From positions 186,001 through 250,000 of the forward strand of contig JALJCO010003429.1 of NCBI GenBank assembly GCA_023101725.1: 64,000 bases of DNA, in the 5' to 3' direction. The notes beneath the pieces are model-generated. The model made no database searches, was not told where the DNA came from, and saw only the letters and a program-made list of their open reading frames with translations. Each line of letters starts with the position of its first letter. The first letter of the stretch is position 1. Position numbers and translations under genes: made by a program. This document shows positions 32,201 to 42,000 of the stretch, one piece after another. This DNA comes from Atherinomorus stipes (Eukaryota; Chordata; Actinopteri; Atheriniformes; Atherinidae).

Positions 32201-35200
32201 TAAAGGACAAGCGGACACACGTTTAAAATTGCCTGGAAAAAGAAAAAATATTCAGCTAAACTAATCCTGGTCAAAATTTTGAAGGTGTTCTTTCTCCTCC
32301 TCTCCATCCCTTCGTCTCCGTCCAGGTCTCTCGCAGGAGTAATCGAGCAGATGGAGCAGTTCTCTTCTCGGCTCGGAGAGCTGTCCTCTCGGGTGGAGAG
32401 CACACACGAGCACACCGCTCACGGCCTGGAGCAAGGAGCGCGACACAGAGACGAGCAGCTTCGAAGTACCTCTGACACACACACGTGCACACACTTTGCA
32501 ACAAATAGGTCAAAATACAAACTACAACAGACGAACCGTTCCCTCAGTGCAACTGGGTTAAGGTCATTCTGCACATCTCAGCCATGCAGGACCGTCTGGC
32601 CCAGCAGCAGAGAGCCACAGCAGAGGAGAGAGCTTACCTTAAGGAAATCATTTCCAGGATGGACGCTCAGCTCAGCGAGCAGCAGCGGCAGATTGAGAAG
32701 GTGAGGAGGTAAAAACACGGCTGAAAGGGCAAACACTGCTTACAGGGGGTCTGTTATTGTCTTCAGAGGTGCAAACAGTGCTACGGTCCAAACTTTTTAG
32801 GACTCTTACATGTTCTGGAAAAGCATATTTCTTCTGTATAACTCTTTAAATAAGAATTTGAAATTAAATTTAAAGAGGTCTTGTTTGCAGTGTATTGTAG
32901 ATTTCCAAACATTCCCAATGCAGATAAATGAGTCACCAGCTCATCACAGGGTTAAATAAAAAGATCACTTTCCATATAATAAACAGGGATATTGAGGTAC
33001 AAGTCCAAATGTACAGTTAGACCATACAGTTTTTAATAAACGGAAATAAATAAATGCATGTAGAAAAAAGTTTTCTGAGATAAATAGAATTAGTTCAGGA
33101 GAAGATGTTTTAAATCAGAACCTTTTTATTCAGAAGCTGAGTTTGTAAAAGAATAAATTTCCACACAAGATCATCATCCTGCTCAGGTAAGTCTTTGCAT
33201 AGAAGCCTGCCAACACATGGAGAAACTAATTCTTGTGTCTGTCAAACCAAAGCTGGACTAACACACTCATCAGGGTTCCTGCGGGGTCTTAAAAAGTCTT
33301 AAATTTACAAATCTGCATTCAATACCTTAAAAAGTCATTAAATTTGACAGTTGTGGTCTTTAATTTCATACGGTAGGTCTTGAATTATCTTACGCTTCAA
33401 CAGATTTCCGTCACTTACAAAAATGACAAAAAACAAAGAAAAAAACCCAACAGATTCAAGAGGACCCAACATCACTATTTATCCAGTCCACAGCAGAGGT
33501 CCCAACGGGAAGTTTCTTCTCCATGTAACTTACTAAAATCTAACCCTAACCACCCGACTACACCACACGCTTCTGGTTGCAAGTTGCAGATAGTTACTCT
33601 TGGCGGTGTTTAACTTCTGCTTGAGACTTCCTGTATGGATTGGATGTATGGCGGCCATTGTAACTGTAGGAAGGTACTCTTGACAGATTCATATTTTTCT
33701 CAACCAATAAATCTTGACAGAGCCTTTATATTAGCCAATCAGAAAGAGATCAGGGCGGGTCTTTGCACAGCCTGATGTTTTCATGAACATCTTGTTGACT
33801 TTTTGGAAGAAAATTTCAAACCAGGTAACAATGATAGACGTAGGTAATGATGGGCAAAAAGTTGCTGTTCCATCTATCTTTTTTGACATTATCTTGGTAA
33901 ATGTAGAGGCATCTGTGTTTTTACAAGTGTGGCCGTGAAATTGGCATTAAATTCCATTCCAAGTGGTCTTCAAACGTTTTAAATTTAACTTGTTAAAACA
34001 TGTAGGAACCCTATGGAAGTTGAAGGTAGTTATACACTCGGGCACATGCTCTGAAGTCCATATGTTTGCATCTTTTTGGAAGATTAAAACTGTATTTATT
34101 TGTAGTCAAGTTACCAATAAAGCTGCTCTCAGTGATATATTGTTCCTTTTTTTTCCTTTTAAATATGTTTCAGGAGCGCTGGAAAGTGACAGCAGAGCAG
34201 GCCAAGGCAGAGTCGATCCAAAGAGGCCTTGAGGAGGAGCGGCGGGTCCTCACTATGCAGAGCAGCATGGAGAGAGAGGAGCTGGAGAGAGCTAAGGTGA
34301 GGATGGCAAGCGTTCACACCTGAGCTGAATTTACCACCAACCCCACGCGCCTCCAAGCTACTGCTCTCCTCCATGTCTTTCTCTCCTTCAGAGCACACTG
34401 TTGGAGGAGCAGAAGTTAGTGATGCAACACTGTGCGGAGGAGAGGAGGAAGCTGGCGGCCGAGTGGGCCCATTTCCACACCCAGGAGAAGCAGCGGTATG
34501 AGAGGGCTGAGCGGGATGTTAACAGCCTCTTGGAGAAGAGAGAAGGCTCCATCATCACTCTGGCACAGGTGAGCATCGTTACTCTTTACATTTCTCAAGC
34601 AAATTTGTTTTGCAACACAGATGCAACATTCACTGATCCTTCTGCAGGAGCAAGCCGACCTGAAGCTTCGAACGGCGGAGCTCAAACAGAAGGAGATGAA
34701 TGTGGCACAGGAGAGGGAGAGTCTGGAAAGGCTAAGAGAGGAGCTGGACAGAGAGAAGGAGAGAATAAGCAGCACAGCAATGAGACTGAAAACACGGGCA
34801 CAGGAAGTGGAGGCCTTCAGCAAGGTGATGTAACACCACACTGAACCCGGCAACTTAAGGATACAAATCACTTACTTGATCTGTGGCTGCACTTTTGCAG
34901 CTCGCCGCAGACAAGTTTGAGGAGGGTGAACGAGCCTTGCAGGAGGCTAAACGTGTGGAGGCGGAGCATGAGGTGCGACTGAAAAATATTCATACTCAAA
35001 CGGAGCATCTGAGGTTGCAGGAGCAGCGTATCCTAAAGGTGCGTGTCAGCTAGTGTACTGCAGTAAGCATCAACTTTCCCACGGCTTCTGTTACAAAGCT
35101 CATAGATAATGGTTGTATTTGTATTGATGTGTACTGATATAGGAACGCATGCGGTTAAACCACCTGCAAGAGGACACAGAAAGGTTGAGGCCAAACTCTT

Positions 35201-36749
35201 CTATCTCACCTTTACCACAAACTATTCCCCCTGTTTTACCAGGTAAGGTCAAACATCCGGCAGTCATTCTAGTAATCCGTTTTAGAATATGTCATTAATT
35301 GGGGCTTTATCTTTCCGTAGACTCAGTTTCTGTGTTACACGTCCCCGAGCTGACAAGCTTCAGTGTCCCTCCTCTCGATTCTTTTGCCAATTCTCAGCCC
35401 ATGGTGCTTGAGGCGAGCTTAGCTCTGTGGAAGTACACAGCACAAAAGGTAACCAGTTTACAGGACTTCTCAGGATGGTGCAGCTTTAACTGATATGAGA
35501 AATAGTGACAGGATATGACCCAATCACTGGAAAAACAGCTCAGTGATTTACAGCAGACTTACTCTATGATGATAAAACCCTGCTGCATGTGTTCAGGGGC
35601 ATTTTACACTACTCGCAAAGAGTTAGGGATATTCAACTTTCGGTTTTTGGAGAACAGAATGATGCAGAATAAATATTTAACCAGTAAACAATGCACATGT
35701 GCATTGGAAAGTTTAGAGAAAGTTTAATTCAGTTCACCTGGAAAGGTTGTAGTGGATTTTAGATTCACTCTGACACCATACAAAAAGCCAAATATCCTTA
35801 ACTTTTTGTGAGTAGTGTATACCAACAGCTACACAACCTGGCCAAATAAATAGATGTTGCTGCTAGGATTTAACCAAGTTATGAACCCAAAGAAACAAGA
35901 TCCCTGACTACCCGAATTGCCGGGTTATAAATCAATAGGATGGCACAGGCATGTTCCAAGAGGATAAGGGCAGGATTTACTGTGCCCACATGCTTCAGGA
36001 GGCATATGAGAATATTTTCACATGGTTGGTCCTCACAGAGGCCAGACCTTAACCCAAATAAGTCTTTGGGATGTTTTGAAAAAGATCTCAGACAGCAGTC
36101 TGACTCTCCCATCAGCAATAGCTTTTTAGGGAAAAAAAAAAGTGTTTGTAAGCAGATGACACTAATGAATACTGTAGCCACTGCTCCTGGAATAAGGTGG
36201 TGGCTTATGGGGATCCTATTAAATAAGCAAATAGTGACACTACATAAAATTAATGAAAACAAATGTCCTGAAGTATTTGGGCAGCGCGTAACTGACAGTT
36301 TAAAGCTTTAAGAAGACAAAATACCCATGTTTATGCTTTGAAGAACAGAACAGCACACACAGTTTGTTCATCTTTTATTGTATAAATTAAGACATCTTTC
36401 CAATTAATTCACAGTACAACACATCCAGAGTAAAATTTCAGTATTAAAGGCCATGCCCTGGGGGAAAAAAAAAAAAAAAAAAAAAAAGACAGCATCTACT
36501 GACCTGAGTAGCTCATTTATAAAAAAGCAGCATTCAAATTCAAGTTTTAATGTATGAAAATGTACCTTGGCTAGACTATTACACCTTACTAGAGTGGTTC
36601 CAGCATGATGTGGCACACACTGCTCAATTAAGTACGTGGAAATATTGATTTTTTTTCCCTTTTTCCTTCCACAGGATCGCGAATTCCTTCAAGATGAGCA
36701 GATTTTTCTAGAAAATTTAAAGAAGAAATCTTACAGACTCACAGATTGA
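23241..36749 (+). CDS. fbf1: Fas-binding factor 1 (FBF1), 32 coding exons
   Basis: Coiled-coil protein of centriole distal appendages and ciliary transition fibres. It is needed for intraflagellar transport proteins and membrane proteins to pass the ciliary gate, and is also reported at epithelial junctions (Albatross). I could place 32 coding exons, all with GT-AG borders, coding about 1,280 residues against 1,133 in human. The start codon is the last three bases of exon 1 (23241-23243, followed by GTAAGT). Diagnostic matches to human FBF1 include the LCFNDDDDNLMGTLGF block, LTFGSYQPTLGSTHEGRQSR, ADWLGLK, GALSRKK, the long C-terminal coiled coil and the ending DRxFLxxEQxFLExLKKxSY. One join (26336 to 27185) is out of phase; see findings. 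Exon coordinates are given in the three following entries. Introns carry at least five transposons. Confidence 0.95.
23785..24770. mobile_element. DNA transposon relic in fbf1 intron 2
   Basis: The ends are imperfect inverted repeats: left GCCACTTTACTGGGTACACC, and the right end's reverse complement GGCAACTTCATTGGGCACAC. The interior TGGCATAGATTCAACAAGGT and GTGCTGGAAACATTC is wording I know from a very common teleost element with CACTTTATTAGGTACACC ends. I cannot name the superfamily with certainty. No coding frame. Confidence 0.6.
25281..25383. repeat. Foldback unit with nested hairpins in fbf1 intron 3
   Basis: GGAGTAAACAAC (25281-25292) pairs with GTTGTTTAATCC (25372-25383) at 11 of 12 positions. 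Inside lie hairpins GTAGT-GT-ACTAC and GTGCATTA-loop-TAATGCAC. The unit is GC- and CpG-richer than the surrounding intron. It may be a tiny foldback transposon. Confidence 0.45.
28028..30728 (+). other. fbf1: fbf1 exons 13-19: DWL motif and Ser/Pro-rich middle
   Basis: Exons: 28028-28109, 28190-28708, 28793-28858, 29856-29902, 30105-30458, 30555-30595, 30681-30728. All phases agree. The large exon 14 (519 bases) codes FSTEDISVSTPEKK, then ADWLGLK, then two tandem motifs, GDWLSGALSRKK and DEWLAGALSRKK. Exon 17 codes a Pro/Ser/Thr-rich stretch with no predicted fold. The 1.0-kb intron after exon 15 is almost entirely a hAT-like composite. Confidence 0.88.
28899..29819. mobile_element. hAT-like composite element in fbf1 intron 15
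   Basis: The right end GGATCGGTGCATCCCTG pairs loosely with the left AGAGATACACC. Many GATATCGG, CCGATCC and TATCGGTATCGG blocks mark the same hAT family style as elsewhere in the window. An inner pair GGGCTGTCCGGATCC (about 29312) and GGATCAGGACAGCCCTA (about 29757-29773) indicates a second nested element. I could not find a convincing target duplication for the outer ends. Confidence 0.6.
31544..32052. mobile_element. Mariner-type MITE in fbf1 intron 22
   Basis: The left end CAGTCGTCCTCAAAATTATT and the right end ending TTTTGAGGACGACTG are inverted repeats, with TA immediately outside both, as expected for Tc1/mariner insertion. The interior has no transposase frame. A diverged copy in inverted internal orientation lies near 47872-48370. 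Confidence 0.8.
32701..34173. other. fbf1: fbf1 intron 25
   Basis: A 1.5-kb intron without recognised genes. A stretch with repeated AAGTCTTAAATTTAC / GGTCTTAAAAAGTC / GGTCTTGAATT wording at about 33280-33400 and related GTGGTCTTCAAACG near 33963 suggests an old inserted repeat, but I could not define its ends. Confidence 0.4.
35605..35819. mobile_element. Mariner-type MITE in fbf1 intron 31
   Basis: The ends CACTACTCGCAAAGAGTTAG and AACTTTTTGTGAGTAGTG are inverted repeats about 25 bases long. Both are bounded by TA (35605-35606 and 35818-35819). About 215 bases, non-coding. Confidence 0.8.
35820..36320 (+). pseudogene. Decayed Tc1-like transposase 3' part
   Basis: The frame starting at 35940 contains SSQRPDLNPNKSLG, matching the PDLNPIENLW signature that surrounds the third catalytic acidic residue of Tc1 transposases, here degraded. 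The preceding DNA (TAGATGTTGCTGCTAGGATT) also resembles this family. Truncated on the left and without a full reading frame. Confidence 0.65.
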
Positions 36750-36840
36750 CCAACACCTGCTATAAAGGCTGCACCTCTGGATTCATGTTACCTTTATAAA
36801 ATAGATGATACTTGAAATGTTAGTTGTACTTTAATTTTTC

Positions 36841-36958
36841 AATCATTAATTTTCTATAGGCTACAGCTTGTCCAAATAAGGGTCATGGAGGTCACCAGAG
36901 CTTATCCCCACATTTATCAGGCAAGAGGCAGGGTACACCCTGGACAGGCCACAAGTCC
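36841..36958. repeat. Teleost dispersed repeat fragment in fbf1 3' UTR
   Basis: Contains GGCAGGGTACACCCTGGACA followed by GGCCACAAGTCCGTCGCAG, a phrase found at high copy number in teleost genomes, probably from a non-LTR retroelement tail. It sits between the fbf1 stop and the snhg16 3' end. Confidence 0.5.
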
Positions 36959-36979
36959 GTCGCAGTATTTTGTTGCACT

Positions 36980-36985
36980 TTTATT
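36980..36985 (-). promoter_or_regulatory. snhg16: Polyadenylation signal AATAAA (minus strand), snhg16
   Basis: Reads TTTATT on the plus strand, about 115 bases into the last snhg16 exon. fbf1 probably ends on the opposite strand nearby (plus-strand AATAAA at 37130-37135), so the two 3' ends are convergent and may overlap. Confidence 0.6.
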
Positions 36986-37129
36986 AAAAATGTTTCAACA
37001 ACAAATGGTTTCATTTCATTTTTAACATGTCCTACACTTAAAAATATCTGTCATTTCTCCAGGTGAATCCAAGCTTGTACTACATCCACCTTCTGTCCAT
37101 CTGTAATGTCACAAAAAGAGCAAAATATA

Positions 37130-37135
37130 AATAAA
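37130..37135 (+). promoter_or_regulatory. fbf1: Polyadenylation signal AATAAA, candidate fbf1 3' end
   Basis: The first clear AATAAA on the plus strand after the fbf1 stop, 380 bases downstream. If used, the fbf1 3' UTR runs antisense across the last snhg16 exon. Confidence 0.4.
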
Positions 37136-37177
37136 ACTTTAACTGAAAGCCTAAGCTGTGCAGTTCAGACATCTTCA

Positions 37178-37248
37178 GTCAAGCCTCAGGTTACCATGAC
37201 TCCACACTTTAGTTCAGACAGGGATAACTTGTATCATCAGTGACATGA
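37178..37248 (-). ncRNA. snord1: C/D-box snoRNA SNORD1 (U38/snR38 type), copy 1
   Basis: In the last snhg16 intron. On the minus strand: box C CTGATGA (37234-37240), guide GTTATCCCTGT, then box D' CTGA (37214-37217), and a box D candidate CTGA (37186-37189). The guide is complementary to ACAGGGATAAC of 28S rRNA in the peptidyl-transferase region. Counting five bases from the D' box points to the second G of GGGATAA, the residue methylated by yeast snR38 (25S Gm2815) and human SNORD1. The exact 3' end is uncertain because three CTGA boxes follow. Confidence 0.82.
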
Positions 37249-37435
37249 CTTTAAACAAATCTTTTTGATTTACTTTATGCAAAACACTTAAGAAATTTAC
37301 CTAATCATGTCATCTTTGGGGCCAGTGGATCACCTTCTGATCTGGCCGGGCTGATGCTGCATCCTTAGTTGAGAAAGGAAAAAAAGGGGCTCATCAAGTG
37401 ACTCAAATCATAAAACTCAAGCAAAAAATATTTGA

Positions 37436-37513
37436 GATTTCTCAGAACAGCTCATAATCGTCAGTTATCGCATAAGACGGCACTTCCTATGCAGCAGTTT
37501 TCATCACTGAATC
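37436..37513 (-). ncRNA. C/D-box snoRNA, target not identified
   Basis: In the snhg16 intron between exons 3 and 4. On the minus strand: 4-bp terminal stem GATT/AATC, box C GTGATGA (37501-37507), box D' CTGA (37461-37464) and box D CTGA (37442-37445). The snoRNA ends 72 bases before the next acceptor. Its guides, CTTATGCGATAA before D' and GATTATGAGCTGTT before D, are not the SNORD1 guide. I cannot match them to an rRNA or snRNA from memory. Confidence 0.65.
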
Positions 37514-37667
37514 ACTGGAAACATGGATCACAAGAATTACTTTATATGTACCTTTTTTCTCACTTCATCTTGGCCCTTTGGTTCACTGGGATCACACCTG
37601 GAAACCTGCAAAAACATATTCCATGAGCAAATGTTCATCAGGAACATGTGACTTTACTGAAAAACAT

Positions 37668-37740
37668 GCAGTGGGTCAGATACCAATGCTTTCCACAACT
37701 TATTTTCAGACAGGGATAACAAACTCATCACATGAACTGC
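37668..37740 (-). ncRNA. snord1: C/D-box snoRNA SNORD1 (U38/snR38 type), copy 2
   Basis: In the snhg16 intron between exons 2 and 3. On the minus strand: terminal stem GCAGT/ACTGC, box C GTGATGA (37725-37731), guide GTTATCCCTGT with box D' CTGA (37706-37709), and box D CTGA (37676-37679). It shares its D' guide exactly with copy 1 but little else, so the two are old duplicates under selection for the guide. It ends 62 bases before the next acceptor. Confidence 0.87.
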
Positions 37741-38276
37741 AACAGTGGGTAAATGATGATGCATCATTACCAAGCCATTTTTTACCTTAACATGTGCTTC
37801 TGTAGTTCAGAGGGTCGACATCACTCGACTTTATCGAGACCTGAAAGTTGAGATGTAATCAGTGAAAAGCGGCACCAGGATATGAGCTCGTCATTGCCGA
37901 AGCCACGTGTCAGTTACTCTAAAGATAAACCAAATCGACTCAAGTCCAATTTAAAATATACAACTGTCCAACTCTGTACGTCGATGAATTTCATGCACAC
38001 ATTTCAATTTCAACAACCTCTCCAGCTAATAACGCCAAGCCCGCGTGGGTTTGTTGCACGTGTTCGCTCAGCTAAAGCTAGCAGTTAACGCAGCTCAACT
38101 GTAAACCACATTTAAGGACAGTTCTACTGACCAACGTCTCATTAACTCCCCGAATAATTACCTCTTCACGGCGGGTCCACTGTAGTACAGGTCATGATGC
38201 AAAAATGTAGCTTTGTCGACAAAAACATGATAACGAAAATGGGTATTTTCAACCAGACCCCTTGCCTGTCCGTTGT

Positions 38277-38290
38277 AGAGAGGGAAGAAC
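38277..38290 (-). promoter_or_regulatory. snhg16: 5' terminal oligopyrimidine start of snhg16
   Basis: The minus strand reads GTTCTTCCCTCTCT. A start at the first C of CTTCCCTCTCT (38287) would give a TOP transcript, as in almost all vertebrate snoRNA host genes. The position is inferred from sequence only. Confidence 0.55.
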
Positions 38291-38675
38291 TCAAAATCTC
38301 GCGTGATGTCGAATTTATTGGTTTTTTAACGTCACATGCCACGTGATTTGGACCTGGGCGTTTATGGGCTATAAGATGAGAAAGATTTGCTCTAAAATGA
38401 AATCCAAGTGCCATAACAATATTCTTTTAGTATAGAAAATAAACAGATTCGTCTGGTTTTTTGTTGTTGTTGTTTTGTTTGTTTTTTAAAAATATATAAA
38501 TACAATTAGAAACTTTTAAGTCCATTTTAAATTATTCATGAATAATATGAGCTGTAATACTGAGTAGGTCAAGCAGCATTTTAATGTTTTATCTGATTGA
38601 GCTTGTAGCTACTATAAGACTTGATAGTTTAAAGCTTAAAAAAGTGAACTTTTTGAATGAAAGAAAAATTCAGTG

Positions 38676-38717
38676 TTTGATTTATGCCATAATACGTGTA
38701 TTATGGCATAAATCAAA
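38676..38717. repeat. Near-perfect palindrome, 20-base arms
   Basis: TTTGATTTATGCCATAATAC at 38676-38695 and its exact reverse complement at 38698-38717, separated by GT. It lies in the AT-rich part between the divergent snhg16 and sphk1 starts. No target duplication or transposon ends are visible around it. Confidence 0.9.
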
Positions 38718-39081
38718 TAGTGCACTGGAGTTTACTCTAAAGTTAACTTAATTAGCCTATAAAGCTGCTTTAAGCAAAGATGTAAAGTTTACAGTGCTCT
38801 TTTTAGTGCTGGTTGCTCCACATTGAAGCCTGCACACAAAGCAGAAAGTGTTCCCTGGTGTATTTTGAGAAGCGGTCGGACACAGGACAGGCGGCTCGTT
38901 GGCTGCACTGTCCTCTCCCCCAGCTCCATCACTGCCATTCCCCTTCCAGTCACTAGGGAGAGACTCTGAACAAGGCAGGCTGCTGCTGTTAAAGCGTCCC
39001 ACAGCAGGCTGGTAGCCTCAGAGTCCGCACCGCACCGCCATCCGCACCGGCCTCCGGGACGCGTCGCACTCTCCGTCCGGG

Positions 39082-42000
39082 ATGGAGAAAGACGCCTCAG
39101 ATCCGGACCCATCCCGGCAGCGGAACGGGTTTGTGGGCGTGCTGTACGGAGAGTTCACCGACACGCTGAACGACAGGGTCCGGTACTCGGTGAGCTTGAC
39201 GGAGAGCGCCCTGACCATCCAAAGGATCTCCTCATCACCCGGCCGGACTAAGATCATTTTTAACTTGACGGACTGTGTCGGCTGTCGGGCGTACAGAGGG
39301 CCGGACAGCTCAGACGTCGGTGCTTACTTTACAGCTTATTTTTACCCGTTCAAGAGGCGCTGGATGAGCACCGGAGTGACCCGGCAGAGAGTGGAGCAGT
39401 GCTTTCGGGTCGCGCTGGTCCAGGACCCGCTCGTCAACCTCCAGGAGGCTGAGAGATGGGCTCGTGCCATCAGAGATGCTTCAGCGCTGCAGGCTCCTCG
39501 GAGAGACGGTAAGAATGATGGGGGGGACAAGCATTTGAAGCCTGGAAACCTACAGTATAACTTGATATCGTAAGATATTGTTCCGGGGGAGATATTTTTA
39601 TATATATATATATAGCCTATATTTAGATGCAAATTTTCAGTGAGATGCTTTGTTTTATTAAATAGCTTTTGCTGAATTTTGAGTGCTGAAAGTAAACCAA
39701 CCTGTGCCTGCTCTTTTTTTAAAAAGCCATTGCGATTGCTTAACTTTACCATAGCTACACAAGCTTTAGATAAAAACAAGTTAGACCGAGGAAACACATT
39801 CCAGCTGCTCTGGTTAACCTGCTCTACCTGCTGGGAAAGGTGAAAGGTGAGGCACACCTTCTAGCATCTTCATTCATGCACACAACTCATGCAGGTGATG
39901 ATCTGGAGCCTAACACACACTAAAAAAAATAAATAAATAAAAAAAAAATCACCTAATAGTTCGTTTTTAAGTTGCCAGCTTTAAGCTTGAGCTTCATTAT
40001 CACTGCTCAGCAAATTTCCAGTGAAAATTAATTGTTGATGGGTGGGAAAAAAAGAAAAAAAACTATCAAAACAACGTCTGTTTTTCATCCTGCTTTGCAG
40101 CAGCCTCATCTAATTAGGTCTCATCATGTTTTGCTCTGTTTAAAATGTGCGCTGTCCTCAAGTTCTTTTTCTTCCAGTCTTGTTAGCTCCTCTCTGCTCC
40201 ATCCTGGTGTGCAGTGACAGGGCAATTAACATGAATAGAATATGAGAAATCTTTATGCAGCTAATTATCCCCACTGCTCATTTGTTTATTATTAGGGTCT
40301 AAACTCGAATCCTCCTTGACATGCCATTGTAAAAAGGAAAAAATATATAAATAAAGCAGGCACGCACTCATGGTCAGCCAGAGCAGTTCAGAGAAGAGGC
40401 GGATATTTGACTTGGCAGTGACTAATTTGGAATGTTTGCTGCCAAAGATGGAGGCAAGTGTGAGTAGCGGTGTGAGGAATGGGGGCGACCTCCTGGCAGC
40501 AGCCTCCAGGTGTACACTGCAAACACAGAGTGAGACTGGGCACTGTGTGAGGAGGAACATCCAGCCTCCCCTCTGGTCTGAAGCCAGCAGGAGTCAGAGA
40601 TTCAGACCTGTGTGTCAGGGAGGCGGGCAGATGGTGGCCTGAGAGGTAACGAGCCATCCCTCCCTTTCACCATCCCCATCCAAGGGCTCCAGCGTGGGAG
40701 GTTTTTAATCACACATTCGAATATTTCATTTCTTAAGAGTTTATAATCTCTTCCCCAATTCCTCTGTCTCTTTTGAACACAGCATCACAGTGATGATGTG
40801 ATCATATCATTAATTTATAAGCTACATTTCCAGATCTCAAGCTAGCCAATAATACACATTTAACAGAATATATTGTCTTTTAAATGACTAAAAGTGTGCT
40901 AATAGATGCAGTTGAATTGTTCCTTTACTTGTCATAGAGGGTGCCTGAAAGTCAGTGTGACTCACTAATCCCCCATAGTGTATTTCCCCCTAAGTTAATT
41001 GCATGTCATCTCATGTGGGATTGCAGATGGAAAGGTTGGATTAAAAGTTCAATTACTGCAAAAGACTGGTATTTAGGCAGAGGGCTATCATGGCGATACA
41101 CATTCACATACGCATAAAGCGATTAAACACAACATTCAATATGTTGCGCTATTGCTTACATCAAGGTTCTAACTCTATTAATTTAGTGTGTGTTTTGAAA
41201 TCCACTCGGCAGTCGCTAAGAGTTTTATTCTCACGGCAATTGGATTGAAGGAGCTGTAAATAATGAAGTGCGTATACTCTGATACAGTGTTGCCACTCGG
41301 AGATCCACCACGTGATTGGATGCAAAGAAATTCCTCTTTACTTGATTTGATTTTTAAGCCTGCTGCAGATTTAAGATTTATATATTTCTACATAATAGAT
41401 TGCACATGTTTTTGATTCTGCTGGTGCAGCGGTGTTATGTTGGCTCTGAGACTTTTGAAATCTGAAACTGTGTCTGACTGATTGAATCCTTAAAAACCTG
41501 CTCAAATACGGTTGTTGCACTTTTTGTGCCAGGATAACAACTAAGGGGTTAGCAGAAGGGAATGAGAGGAGGAAAAATCTGTTCCTAAAGCTGGCTGTTT
41601 TCAGACGCCTCGGGGTCAGGTGTGCCTGTCAGTGAGCGATCTTCCCCGGGGGGCACCCTCAATAGACGAGTCTGGAGTTAAAATGCGTCACAAGCTGACC
41701 TTTCACCCCCAGCCAGCATCTCAGTCCCACTGGAGCTTTCGTCTTGTGCTCTGTGACACATGGATGTGATGGCCTGTCAGACCCTCCTCCACCCCTCTCC
41801 ACCGCCTGATGTTGCCTCAGTGGGCACTGCTGTTTATACCCTCTGGACCTCCTTTCCAGCCAACTCACCCAACCCTGGAATGCAGCTTGTTTGCAGTCTG
41901 AATATAGTGCAGAATATCCCACATATTTGTTTCTGCTCCACTAGTTTTCTTAAACGGTCTCTTGGTTTTAGTAAATCTCACCGGCTGCAGCGTGTGAGGC

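Larger units (their letters stand above)
30818..36749 (+). other. fbf1: fbf1 exons 20-32: C-terminal coiled coil
   Basis: Exons: 30818-30946, 31061-31161, 31279-31485, 32081-32188, 32326-32465, 32582-32700, 34174-34296, 34392-34568, 34648-34824, 34901-35038, 35143-35242, 35321-35448, 36675-36749. All phases agree. They code a nearly unbroken Glu/Gln/Arg/Lys-rich coiled coil of about 500 residues, the part of FBF1 that anchors it to the distal appendage. Blocks such as REVERLRDLQRKSILEMKKD, EQMEQFSSRLGELSSRVES and RWKVTAEQAKAES match human almost residue by residue. The last exon codes DREFLQDEQIFLENLKKKSY and ends at TGA 36747-36749. The last intron (35449-36674) holds mariner-type elements. 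Confidence 0.93.
36960..38287 (-). ncRNA. snhg16: snoRNA host gene, snhg16-like, five exons
   Basis: Minus-strand spliced non-coding gene. Exons in transcript order: 38162-38287, 37786-37840, 37552-37605, 37301-37363 and 37100 down to about 36960. All have good borders on the minus strand, for example AACTTTCAG before exon 2 and TTTTTGCAG before exon 3, with donors GTAATT, GTAAAA, GTACAT and GTAAAT. The proposed start is an oligopyrimidine run CTTCCCTCTCT, typical of snoRNA host genes. AATAAA reads on the minus strand at 36980-36985. No frame stays open across the exons. Three introns carry one C/D snoRNA each, 60-80 bases from the downstream acceptor, the usual spacing. Human SNHG16 lies at 17q25 and hosts SNORD1A/B/C, which fits the SNORD1 copies and the neighbours here. 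The exact 5' and 3' ends are estimates. Confidence 0.8.

Noticed and set aside
34416..34871. 151-codon minus-strand frame opposite fbf1 exons 27-28
   Set aside because: Antisense of Glu/Arg-rich coiled-coil codons, giving a Leu/Ser-rich shadow.
37301..37605. Open frame running across snhg16 exons 3 and 4 (DPSEPKGQDEVRKK then DAASARPDQK) and a 16-codon open end in exon 5
   Set aside because: No start codon can be joined in frame: exon 2 has stops in every frame and exon 1 gives no usable ATG. The snoRNA cargo explains the gene without a protein.
37876..37925. Possible fourth C/D snoRNA in the first snhg16 intron (minus strand ATGACGA and CTGA)
   Set aside because: Box C has a mismatch, there is no terminal stem, and the supposed box D is at branch-point distance from the acceptor.
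38166..38414. 82-codon minus-strand frame across the snhg16 start region
   Set aside because: It begins upstream of the TOP-like start, overlaps the non-coding first exon and resembles no known protein.
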